The translations under genes and the position numbers were made by a program. The notes below the pieces were generated by a model. That model did not search any database. It saw only the letters and a program-made list of their open reading frames with translations, and was not told the DNA's origin. This document shows, one piece after another, positions 17,123 to 25,000 of a stretch of DNA of 64,000 nucleotides. The DNA comes from JBLUOA01 sp048060095 (lineage in GTDB: Bacteria > Pseudomonadota > Alphaproteobacteria > Rhodobacterales > Rhodobacteraceae). The stretch lies in NCBI RefSeq assembly GCF_048060095.1, contig NZ_JBLUOA010000001.1, positions 1,488,001 through 1,552,000 on the forward strand, read 5' to 3'. Positions within the stretch are counted from its first letter, which is position 1, and each line of letters opens with the position of its first letter.

Positions 17123-18295
17123 CTATATCGGTATGATATCGACGGCCGACCCAACTTCGCGCGCGGGATCATTCGGAGCGCGAACTACAAGCACATTGGC
17201 GGAGGCGAGAACGGTCAGCAACGCACTATCCTGCTTGCCGAAGGGTTCAACCGTGCCACCCTGAAGACGCGCCCGCATGTAGTGTTCACGCGGGCCGTTG
17301 GGTGGCAGAGGGGCCGCCAGCTTGGCGGTAGAACGAGGCAGTGGCGCAGGATCGTGTCCGGTCATCACTGCCAGCGCCGGCAATATAAAGATCTGCCCGC
17401 ATACCATTGAAGATACTGGATTTCCCGGCAATCCGATCATCGGAATACCCATCACGCGCCCGGCCATCAGCGGCTTGCCGGGGCGCATCGCAACCTTGTA
17501 GAAGGACTGCTCCATCCCAAGCTTTTCTGCGACCGCCCCGACGAGATCGTGATCGCCGACCGAGGCCCCGCCGATTGTCACAATCAAATCCGCGCCTTCG
17601 GCCAGCGAAAACGCCGCCTCAAGCGATGCGATGGTGTCGCGGGCGATGGGCAACATCCGGGTTTCAGCACCGGCGGCGTCAAGCATCGCTTTCAGGCCAA
17701 AGCTGTTAGATGCGATGATCTGGTCCGGGCCGGGTGTTTCGCCGGGCATAACCAGTTCGTCCCCGGTCGCGAGCAGCGCCACGACGGGTCTGCGATAGAC
17801 CGGAACGCTGGCAATATTCATCGAGGCAAGCAGTGCTATATCGCTCGCTGTTAATCGGCGCGGGGCGTCGATTTTATCCCCGATCTTGAAATCAGCACCT
17901 TCAGGACGAGTATGGGCCTTTTCGTCAGGGTCGCGTTTGATCGTAATGACGTCGCCCGACCGTTTCACGTCTTCCTGAATGACGACGCGGGTTGCACCTT
18001 CTGGAACAGGCGCGCCGGTGAAAATGCGGACGGTTTGACCCGCCTTGACCACCCCGGCGTAACCCTGACCTGCAGCTGATTCACCGATGACCTTGAACAT
18101 CGCGTCGGCTTCGACTTCGTCCCCGATAACAGCATAGCCATCCATTGCCGAGGCCGAAAACGGTGGTTGATTGCGGGTTGCCACGACGTTTTTCGCGAGC
18201 GTTCGCCCGGCGGCTTCGATCAGCGGGATGTTTTCAATATCAAGCGGGGAAACGAGCGACAGAACACGGTTCAGAGCCTCCTCTACAGATATCAT
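17123..18295 (-). CDS. moeA: Molybdopterin molybdenumtransferase MoeA
   Basis: 390 aa. Inserts molybdate into adenylylated molybdopterin to make molybdenum cofactor. Order: domain I/II start with SVEEALNRVLSL and PPFSASAMDGYAV (about 44-56); domain III has the MogA-like nucleotide/molybdopterin site VALLATGDELV and TIGGASVGDHD (about 180-255), MRPGKPLMAG and GLPGNPVSSM; domain IV is the C-terminal barrel. The start overlaps the moaC stop by 4 bp. Confidence 0.95.
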   Translation of the reverse strand: MISVEEALNRVLSLVSPLDIENIPLIEAAGRTLAKNVVATRNQPPFSASAMDGYAVIGDEVEADAMFKVIGESAAGQGYAGVVKAGQTVRIFTGAPVPEGATRVVIQEDVKRSGDVITIKRDPDEKAHTRPEGADFKIGDKIDAPRRLTASDIALLASMNIASVPVYRRPVVALLATGDELVMPGETPGPDQIIASNSFGLKAMLDAAGAETRMLPIARDTIASLEAAFSLAEGADLIVTIGGASVGDHDLVGAVAEKLGMEQSFYKVAMRPGKPLMAGRVMGIPMIGLPGNPVSSMVCGQIFILPALAVMTGHDPAPLPRSTAKLAAPLPPNGPREHYMRARLQGGTVEPFGKQDSALLTVLASANVLVVRAPNDPAREVGSAVDIIPI

Positions 18296-18768
18296 GACGC
18301 TTCGTACCGTCCTGATTTCCCACCATCTTTTAGTTTGACGTGAATGCCGCCGATCTCCATCGACTTGTCCACGGCCTTCACCATGTCGAACACCGTTAGC
18401 GCAGCGGTCGACACGGCGGTCAGCGCCTCCATCTCGACCCCGGTCTGACCGGTGGTTTTCAGGGTCGCCTCGATCTGAACGCCGGGTAGGTCAGGGTCCA
18501 ACACCAGATCAACCGCAGCTTTGCTGATCGGCAGGGGGTGGCAGAGCGGGATAAGGTCCGGCGTTCGCTTCGCGCCCATGATCCCGGCTAGCCGAGCGAC
18601 GCCGAGGACGTCGCCTTTCTTCGCTCGGCCTTCTGAAATGATTTCATAGGCTTCTGCAGACATCTTCACCCAGCCAGCCGCGATGGCCACCCGTGCTGTA
18701 ACGGGTTTTTCCGACACGTCGACCATGTGCGCCTCGCCTTTGCCGTCAAAATGGGTGAGATCGGCCAT
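18292..18768 (-). CDS. moaC: Cyclic pyranopterin monophosphate synthase MoaC
   Basis: 158 aa from ATG 18768, whose A is also the last base of the trpC TGA. Rearranges the MoaA product to cyclic pyranopterin monophosphate in molybdenum cofactor synthesis. Visible motifs: MVDVSEKPVTARVAIAAGW, LIPLCHPLPIS and GVEMEALTAVSTAALTVFDM, with the conserved lysine/aspartate active-site segment KAVDKSMEIGGI. Between trpC and moeA, coupled by overlaps to both. Confidence 0.95.
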   Translation of the reverse strand: MADLTHFDGKGEAHMVDVSEKPVTARVAIAAGWVKMSAEAYEIISEGRAKKGDVLGVARLAGIMGAKRTPDLIPLCHPLPISKAAVDLVLDPDLPGVQIEATLKTTGQTGVEMEALTAVSTAALTVFDMVKAVDKSMEIGGIHVKLKDGGKSGRYEAS

Positions 18769-19586
18769 CACATCATCCCTCCGGGTGCGGTGAGTGGATT
18801 TGCGAGCAGAGCGCGTGTCGCGGCGGCAACATCATCTTGTCGCATCAGGCTTTCGCCGATCAGGAAGGCCCGCGCACCGAAAAGCGCCATGTCGGCGAGG
18901 TCTTCTGGTTTGGAAAGGCCGCTTTCACAGACGATCAGTCGATCCTCGGGCACCAACCGCGACAGGCGGCGGGTCGTATCCAGCGATGTTTCAAACGTCT
19001 TCAGGTTCCGGTTATTGATGCCCATCAGCGGTGATTTCAGCCGCGCGGCGCGGTCAAGCTCTGCCTCGTCATGCACCTCCAATAGCACGTCCATGCCCCA
19101 GTCCGTCGCCGCGGCCTCAAGCTCCTCCGCCTGTGCATCACTGACGCTGGCAAGGATGATGAGGATGCAGTCGGCGTGCAGCGCGCGGGCTTCGGCGACC
19201 TGATAGGGGTCGTACATGAAATCTTTGCGTAGTGCGGGCAGGCCCGTTGCGCCACGCGCTTCGGGCAGAAAGCGGTCAGCGCCTTGGAACGAGGGGCCAT
19301 CGGTCAGGACAGACAGGCAGGTCGCGCCGCCGTCTTCGTAGGCTTTGGCGAGCGCGGGCGGGTCGAAATCTTCGCGGATCAAGCCTTTCGACGGGCTGGC
19401 TTTCTTGACCTCTGCGATCAGGCCATAGCCGTCCTGCGTTGCGTTTTGCAGCGCTTTGGCAAAGCCGCGCGGGGGTGGGGCCTCCTTCGCGGCGACTTCC
19501 ACCTCAGCAAGCGGGCGCTCGGCTTTGCGGGCGGCGATTTCTTCCAATTTGTAGGCTTTGATCTTGTCGAGAACGGTGCCGGTCAT
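18768..19586 (-). CDS. trpC: Indole-3-glycerol phosphate synthase
   Basis: 272 aa from ATG 19586 behind AGAGGAAG. The frame stays open far upstream but overlaps ung there. TIM-barrel enzyme of tryptophan synthesis. Signature LIAEVKKASPSKGLI near residue 50, LPALRKDFMYDPYQV, MGINNRNLKTFE and VCESGLSKPEDL near the C-terminus are all as in the family. Monofunctional: no fused TrpF. Start overlaps the ung stop (ATGA). Confidence 0.95.
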   Translation of the reverse strand: MTGTVLDKIKAYKLEEIAARKAERPLAEVEVAAKEAPPPRGFAKALQNATQDGYGLIAEVKKASPSKGLIREDFDPPALAKAYEDGGATCLSVLTDGPSFQGADRFLPEARGATGLPALRKDFMYDPYQVAEARALHADCILIILASVSDAQAEELEAAATDWGMDVLLEVHDEAELDRAARLKSPLMGINNRNLKTFETSLDTTRRLSRLVPEDRLIVCESGLSKPEDLADMALFGARAFLIGESLMRQDDVAAATRALLANPLTAPGGMM

Positions 19587-20245
19587 GTGTCTTCCTCTGC
19601 CCAGCGGATCGGCGTTTCGCCGCGATCCGCCAGCCATGTATTGATCTTCGAAAATGGGCGGGAGCCGAAAAAGCCCCGTCGCGCCGAAAGCGGGGACGGG
19701 TGTGCGGTTTCGATCACCAGATGATCGCCGGGGCGGATATGGCGCGATTGCGCTTGCGCGTGACGCCCCCATAAGACGAAGGCTGTCGGCCGTTCGCTGA
19801 CGTGGTGAAGAACCTGCTTGGCAAGATCGAACCAGCCAAGTTTCGCGTGCCCACCTGCGGATCCTGCCGGAACTGTAAGCGCGGTGTTCAACATCAGCAC
19901 CCCTTGCCGTGCCCAATGCCGAAGATCGCCGGTGCGTGGTGCGGTTTCAACATCATCCTGCATCTCTTTGAAAATATTGGTCAAAGATCGGGGTAGGGGG
20001 GTGACGTCCGGCTCAACCGAAAAGGCAAGGCCATGCGCGTGGCCGGGGGTTGGATAGGGATCTTGACCCAAAATCACGGCTCGCACGTTTTCGGGCGGCG
20101 TCATGTCGAGTGCTGCGAATATCTGCGAACGCGGCGGAAGCACTGGGCGTGTTTCAGTATCAAGCGCGGCGCTGATGCCGGGCCAGAGTTCCGAAAAGAA
20201 CGGAAGCTCCGCCCATGCCGAGGGTGGATGACCATCGAAGGCCAT
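19583..20245 (-). CDS. ung: Uracil-DNA glycosylase (family 1)
   Basis: 220 aa. Removes uracil from DNA. Catalytic Asp62 lies in LGQDPYPTPGHAHGLAFS, the uracil-binding Asn120 in VLMLNTALTV, Phe75 in LAFS and catalytic His182 in AHPSPLSARRGFFGSRPFS. The usual GQDPYH loop has Pro65 in place of His. The gene sits between trpD (1-nt overlap) and trpC (4-nt overlap), so it is expected to be cotranscribed with tryptophan genes. Confidence 0.93.
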   Translation of the reverse strand: MAFDGHPPSAWAELPFFSELWPGISAALDTETRPVLPPRSQIFAALDMTPPENVRAVILGQDPYPTPGHAHGLAFSVEPDVTPLPRSLTNIFKEMQDDVETAPRTGDLRHWARQGVLMLNTALTVPAGSAGGHAKLGWFDLAKQVLHHVSERPTAFVLWGRHAQAQSRHIRPGDHLVIETAHPSPLSARRGFFGSRPFSKINTWLADRGETPIRWAEEDT

Positions 20246-21264
20246 CAGGCCGCCTCTGACGTGAGTTTGGCTAGCCCCTCAACCTTGGTCTTGGCGTTGC
20301 CGCTGTCGATGGACTCCGCCGCTTTCGTCGCGCCATCTTTCAGGTCAGAGGCCGCTCCCGCGACAACCAGTGCGGCGGCGGCGTTCAGCAGCACGGCATC
20401 GCGGTACGCCCCTTTGTTGCCGTCAAGCAGCGCGGCGAAGGCTTTGCCGTTCTCCTCGGGCGTGCCGCCCAGAATGGCCTCAAACGGATGTTGGGGCAGG
20501 CCGGCGTCTTCCGGGTGAACTTCCCGATCGGCAATCACGCCGTTTTCCAGCGCGGCGATCCAGCTAACGCCCGCGATCGAAAGCTCATCCGTGCCGTCAG
20601 AGCCGTGGACGATCCAGACCGTGTGGGAGCCGAGGGTTTGCAGCGTTTCGGCCATCGGGCGAATCAAATCACGGCTGAATGCGCCGGTCAGTTGTCGTTT
20701 TACACCGGCGGGGTTGGTCAGCGGCCCGAGGATGTTGAAAATTGTTCGTGTGCCGAGTTCCGACCGCGTCGGCATGACATGCGCAATCGCCGGGTGGTGC
20801 ATAGGCGCCATCATAAAGCCAATGCCGACATCCTTCAGCGCGCGTTCAACAACCGGTGCACCGACCATCACGTTGATCCCAAGCTGGCCTAATGCATCCG
20901 CCGCGCCGGATTTGGAACTCAGGTTGCGATTGCCATGTTTCGCGACAGTCACGCCTGCGCCCGCCACAACGAAAGCCGTCGCGGTTGAGATGTTCAGCGT
21001 GCCTTTCCCATCGCCCCCTGTGCCGACGATATCCATCGCACCTTCGGGCGCACGCACTGCGTTACACTTCGCTCGCATCACCGCAGCAGCGGCGGCATAT
21101 TCATCAACCGTTTCCCCACGGGTCCGAAGCGCCATCAACAGCCCGCCGATCTGGCTGGGTGTCGCTTCGCCTTCGAACAGCAACTCAAAGGCCTGCTCTG
21201 CCTCGGCGCGGGTCAGCGCGCGGTCGGCGGCCGCGTCGATCAGGGGTTTCAGCGCGTCGCTCAT
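20245..21264 (-). CDS. trpD: Anthranilate phosphoribosyltransferase
   Basis: 339 aa. Transfers phosphoribosyl from PRPP to anthranilate in tryptophan synthesis. PRPP loop VGTGGDGKGTLNISTA (about 80-95), the second substrate loop KHGNRNLSSKSGAADAL (about 108-124), and the metal site DGTDELS (about 224-230). N-terminal helices hold FELLFEGEATPSQIGGLLMA. Overlaps trpG by 4 bp upstream and ung by 1 nt downstream. Confidence 0.96.
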   Translation of the reverse strand: MSDALKPLIDAAADRALTRAEAEQAFELLFEGEATPSQIGGLLMALRTRGETVDEYAAAAAVMRAKCNAVRAPEGAMDIVGTGGDGKGTLNISTATAFVVAGAGVTVAKHGNRNLSSKSGAADALGQLGINVMVGAPVVERALKDVGIGFMMAPMHHPAIAHVMPTRSELGTRTIFNILGPLTNPAGVKRQLTGAFSRDLIRPMAETLQTLGSHTVWIVHGSDGTDELSIAGVSWIAALENGVIADREVHPEDAGLPQHPFEAILGGTPEENGKAFAALLDGNKGAYRDAVLLNAAAALVVAGAASDLKDGATKAAESIDSGNAKTKVEGLAKLTSEAA

Positions 21265-21842
21265 GCGGGTTCCTTCGCGAGATCGAGGAAGTTCTGGAGG
21301 AGTTTGTGCCCATGCTCGGACGCAATCGATTCCGGGTGAAATTGAACCCCGTGAATCGGAAGGGTTTTGTGGCGCAAGCCCATGATCGTGCCGTCCTCAA
21401 GATGCGCGTTCACCTCAAGACAATCGGGCAGGCTGTCACGGTCGACAATCAGCGAATGATAACGGGTCGCATCGAACGGCGTCGGGATGTCATGGAAAAC
21501 CCCCGTTCCGTCGTGGTGCATGACGCCCATCTTGCCGTGGACGATCTCGTGGCAGCGCACGACCTTGCCGCCGAACGCCTCGCCAATGGCCTGATGGCCA
21601 AGGCAGACGCCCATCAGGGGGATACGCGCCTCGGCTGCGGCCATCGTAAGGGCCAGACAAATGCCTGCCTGCGCTGGGTCGCAAGGGCCGGGTGACAGCA
21701 GGATCGCATCGGCGCCCATGCCCATCGCGTCCTGCACATTCAGCGCGTCGTTCCGGCGCACGACAACTTCGGTCCCCAACTCGCCCAGATAGTGAACGAG
21801 GTTGTAGGTAAAGCTGTCGTAATTATCGATCAGCAGCAGCAT
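21261..21842 (-). CDS. trpG: Anthranilate synthase glutamine amidotransferase component
   Basis: 193 aa from ATG 21842 (MLLLIDNYDSFTYNLVHY, the usual family start; in-frame ATGs exist 15-18 bp and 54 bp upstream). Class I glutaminase supplying ammonia to TrpE. Triad: Cys80 in MGVCLGHQAIG, His169 and Glu171 in VQFHPESIASEHG. First gene of the overlapping trpG-trpD-ung-trpC-moaC-moeA run; trpE lies upstream across an opposite-strand gene. Confidence 0.94.
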   Translation of the reverse strand: MLLLIDNYDSFTYNLVHYLGELGTEVVVRRNDALNVQDAMGMGADAILLSPGPCDPAQAGICLALTMAAAEARIPLMGVCLGHQAIGEAFGGKVVRCHEIVHGKMGVMHHDGTGVFHDIPTPFDATRYHSLIVDRDSLPDCLEVNAHLEDGTIMGLRHKTLPIHGVQFHPESIASEHGHKLLQNFLDLAKEPA

Positions 21843-21862
21843 TTCGCAGGCTTTCATCATTG

Positions 21863-21876
21863 GGGGGTGATCCCCC
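21863..21876. promoter_or_regulatory. GC hairpin 20 nt upstream of trpG
   Basis: GGGGG / CCCCC stem with a TGAT loop, just before the trpG start region. It would fold in the trpG leader RNA and could influence start choice. No leader peptide with Trp codons is visible here. Confidence 0.4.
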
Positions 21877-21967
21877 GGTTCAGTCGGGCTATACATGCCC
21901 AGAGAGCGCCGCAGGGGTCAAGGCCTGACCCGTGCAACAAGAGGCACGAGCAAGACGGAGTAGGCCC

Positions 21968-23467
21968 GTGATACGCGGATTTTTGTCAGGAGTTTTCTGG
22001 GGTGGCATCGCTTCGGCTGTTGTTGCCGCTGTGTTGTCGCAATGGACGGACCTTCCGCCCGAAGCGGCGCGTGCGCCCGACGCGACGGAACTTGAAGTTC
22101 CGGGCGGATCGGAGTTCGATCAGGCAAAGCCGGATGCGACGCCTGTCGTGCCAAGCACCGACGCCGATCCAGACGCCCCCGGACCGACCGGGTTGGCTGA
22201 GCCGGACGCTGGGTCAGGCGACGCTGCACCCAGCCCCGACACCACGCCCGCCAATGCGCCCCAAACGGCGGAAGATGCGCCCAGCCTAACGTCGCCCGAT
22301 GCGGGCGACAGCGATGTTGTCGCACGGGCGCCGACCGCTGATCCGCAACAGCCGCCGACACCGGAAATCGGAGACGCTCCGCTTGCACCGGGCATTGCCG
22401 CGACGCCTCGCCTGAATACGGAAAGCGCCGCATTACCGGAAACACCTGAGGCGGAGTCCGAAACCGCCGAAGAAGAACCGATTGAAGAGGCCGCGCTTGC
22501 GCCGGAGACCGTCAAACCCGAAACGCCGGAGGTGGAGGAGGCCGAGCCTGAACCGCAGCCCGCACCGCAGGCGGAACAGCCCGAAGCTGAGCCCGAGGCG
22601 GAAGAACCCGAAGCGGCGCCGGAAACCAGCGAAAGCAGTGATGCGCCCAACGTCGGCGAAGCTCCCGCCATCCGTATGCCGGTGCCCGAGATTACCGACC
22701 GCGCGCCCAACGTCACCACGAACCGACTGCCCCGGATCGGCGTCACCAACGAAGAACCGGAGGCTGAAGCCGCTGCCGTGACCCCCGATGCCGAAGGCGC
22801 GATGGCGCAGAACGCGATTCCGTTCGACAACCTTGACGGAAAGCCCCTGATGGCGGTCGTTCTATATGACGACGGATCGGGCAGCGTATCGCCTGATGTC
22901 GCGGAATCTCTGCCATTCCCGGTCAGCTTTGCCATTGACGCGGCGCAGCCGGACTCCGGGGCGCGGGCTGCCCGCTATCGTGAAAACGGTTATGAAGTTG
23001 TGATGACCCTTGGACTGCCCGAAGGGGCAGAGGCGCGGGACATCGAAGTCGCCTTCCAAAGCGCGTTCGTGGCGATGCCCGATGCGGTGGCGGTTCTGGA
23101 TCAGCAGGATGACGGCTTCGGCGCGCGGCGACTGACAGCGCGGCACGTCGTCGAAATTCTTGCGGAGAGCGGCCATGGCCTTGTGACGTTCGATCGCGGG
23201 CTGAATGCGGCCCAGCAGATCGCACAAAGGGAAGGGGTGCCCGGCGGCTCCGTCTTCCGTGTGATTGATGAGGATGGGGCGAGTGCTGAGGTGATGCGCC
23301 GCTACCTCGACCGCAGCGCGTTCCGGGCGCAACAGGACGGACAAGTCATTGTCGTCGGAACGCTGACGCCTGAAACGGTCGAAGGGCTGATGGCATGGGC
23401 GATGGAAGACCTGTCAGCGAATATGCTGATCGCGCCGGTTTCTGCGGTGCTTCGCGCCAGCGAATAA
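21968..23467 (+). CDS. Divergent polysaccharide deacetylase family protein (YibQ-like)
   Basis: 499 aa from GTG 21968, with GGAG 7 nt upstream; an earlier GTG at 21932 is possible. Residues 1-28 are a membrane anchor (MIRGFLSGVFWGGIASAVVA). Residues about 30-270 are a low-complexity Pro/Glu/Ala/Asp linker with repeated PE/AE words, likely periplasmic and unstructured. Residues about 280-499 form the divergent polysaccharide deacetylase domain (KPLMAVVLYDDGSG, PVSFAIDAAQ, VVMTLGLPEG, GLVTFDRG). Metal-binding residues of true NodB deacetylases are not obvious, so enzymatic activity is unproven. On the opposite strand between trpG and trpE, ending 10 bp from the trpE stop. Confidence 0.8.
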   Translation: MIRGFLSGVFWGGIASAVVAAVLSQWTDLPPEAARAPDATELEVPGGSEFDQAKPDATPVVPSTDADPDAPGPTGLAEPDAGSGDAAPSPDTTPANAPQTAEDAPSLTSPDAGDSDVVARAPTADPQQPPTPEIGDAPLAPGIAATPRLNTESAALPETPEAESETAEEEPIEEAALAPETVKPETPEVEEAEPEPQPAPQAEQPEAEPEAEEPEAAPETSESSDAPNVGEAPAIRMPVPEITDRAPNVTTNRLPRIGVTNEEPEAEAAAVTPDAEGAMAQNAIPFDNLDGKPLMAVVLYDDGSGSVSPDVAESLPFPVSFAIDAAQPDSGARAARYRENGYEVVMTLGLPEGAEARDIEVAFQSAFVAMPDAVAVLDQQDDGFGARRLTARHVVEILAESGHGLVTFDRGLNAAQQIAQREGVPGGSVFRVIDEDGASAEVMRRYLDRSAFRAQQDGQVIVVGTLTPETVEGLMAWAMEDLSANMLIAPVSAVLRASE

Positions 23468-23477
23468 CGGGCGGCGC

Positions 23478-24995
23478 TTAGGCGTTGCCCGATCCCTCAA
23501 ACCGTCCGGCATCCTCGGCGGCCTTGCGGATCGCCTTCGATTTGTTGACGGTTTCCTGATATTCGGCCTCTGGATCGCTGTCATAGACAACGCCACCCCC
23601 GGCCTGAATGTATAGCTTTTCGTCCTTCACAACGGCCGTGCGCAGCGCGATGCACATGTCCATGTCACCATTGGCTGCGAAGTAACCGCATCCCCCGCCA
23701 TAGACACCGCGTTTTTCCGGTTCAAGCTCGTCAATGATCTCCATCGCGCGAACCTTGGGCGCGCCGGAAACCGTGCCTGCGGGCATCCCGGCAAAAAACG
23801 CGGATAGCGCGTCCTGATCCTCGGCCAATTCGCCCACCACGTTTGAAACGATGTGCATGACGTGGCTATAATGTTCGACGATGAATTCTTCGGTCGGGCG
23901 GACCGTGCCGATCTTTGCGACCCGGCCCACGTCATTGCGCCCTAGGTCAAGCAGCATGAGGTGCTCGGCCAGCTCTTTCTGGTCAGCCAAAAGGTCCATC
24001 TCCAGTGCCCGATCTTCGTCGGGGTTTTTGCCCCTTGGTCGGGTGCCCGCAATGGGGCGGATCGTGATTTCATTGCCGAAGACCCGAACGAGGATTTCAG
24101 GACTCGCACCGACGATCTGAAACTCACCGAAGTTAAAATAGAACATGAACGGGGACGGGTTCGTCCGTCGCAAACTGCGGTAAAGCGAAAACGGCGGCAG
24201 TGGGAAATCCTGCGTCCAGCGTTGCGCCGGAACGACCTGAAAGATATCGCCCGCCTTGATGTAATCCTTGGCTTTCTCGACCGCGGCTTTGTAGCCATCA
24301 TGCGTAAAGTTCGACTTCAGCGGGCCAAGCTCCGCCTCACCGCCAAGGCCACGGGTTTCACCGCCTGCCGCGCGTTCCAGATCGCGCACCGCGTCCATCA
24401 CACGCTCCGCCGCCTGTGCATAGGCCGCGCGCGCGGTCATGCCGCTGCTGGCCCAGGCAGGGGAAACAACGGTGACTTCGCCCTTCACGCCATCAAGCAC
24501 CGCAACGACCGAGGGCCGCAGCATCACCGCATCCGGCAGGCCGAGCGTATCGGGGTTCACATCGGGCAGATGTTCCACCAGCCGGATCATGTCATAACCG
24601 AGGTAGCCGAACAGGCCCGCCGCTGAGGATGGCAGATCGTCAGGCATGTCGATGCGGCTTTCGTCAATCAACGCGCGAAGGCTGGCGAGGGGATCATCGC
24701 TTCTCTCGTCAAACGCTTCGGGGTCGAACCGGGCGTTGCGGTTGATGCGCGCCTCTGTCCCGCTGCATTCCCAGATCAGGTCGGGTTTCATCCCGATGAT
24801 TGAATAGCGGCCCCGAACCTCACCGCCCGTCACACTTTCCAGCATGAAGCTGTCCTTGCGGGCGCCCGCAAGTTTCAACATCAGCGACACCGGGGTATCG
24901 AGGTCCGCCGCCAGCCGCGCGAACACGACTTGGTTCTTGCCGGCAGAATACTCCGCCGCGAACGCGTCAAAAGCTGGGGTGATCGAAACGGACAT
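23478..24995 (-). CDS. trpE: Anthranilate synthase component I
   Basis: 505 aa. Converts chorismate to anthranilate with ammonia from TrpG. N-terminal feedback region includes SFMLESVTGGEVRGRYSIIG (the LLES-type tryptophan site). Chorismate-binding C-terminal domain has FQVVPAQRWTQDF, IRPIAGTRPRGKNPDEDRAL, LLDLGRNDVGRV, GTVSGAPKVRAMEIIDELE and YGGGCGYFAANGDMDMCIALR. Starts 5 bp after ppiD, so transcription probably comes through ppiD; no leader-peptide attenuator can fit in the gap. Confidence 0.96.
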   Translation of the reverse strand: MSVSITPAFDAFAAEYSAGKNQVVFARLAADLDTPVSLMLKLAGARKDSFMLESVTGGEVRGRYSIIGMKPDLIWECSGTEARINRNARFDPEAFDERSDDPLASLRALIDESRIDMPDDLPSSAAGLFGYLGYDMIRLVEHLPDVNPDTLGLPDAVMLRPSVVAVLDGVKGEVTVVSPAWASSGMTARAAYAQAAERVMDAVRDLERAAGGETRGLGGEAELGPLKSNFTHDGYKAAVEKAKDYIKAGDIFQVVPAQRWTQDFPLPPFSLYRSLRRTNPSPFMFYFNFGEFQIVGASPEILVRVFGNEITIRPIAGTRPRGKNPDEDRALEMDLLADQKELAEHLMLLDLGRNDVGRVAKIGTVRPTEEFIVEHYSHVMHIVSNVVGELAEDQDALSAFFAGMPAGTVSGAPKVRAMEIIDELEPEKRGVYGGGCGYFAANGDMDMCIALRTAVVKDEKLYIQAGGGVVYDSDPEAEYQETVNKSKAIRKAAEDAGRFEGSGNA

Positions 24996-25000
24996 CCGGC

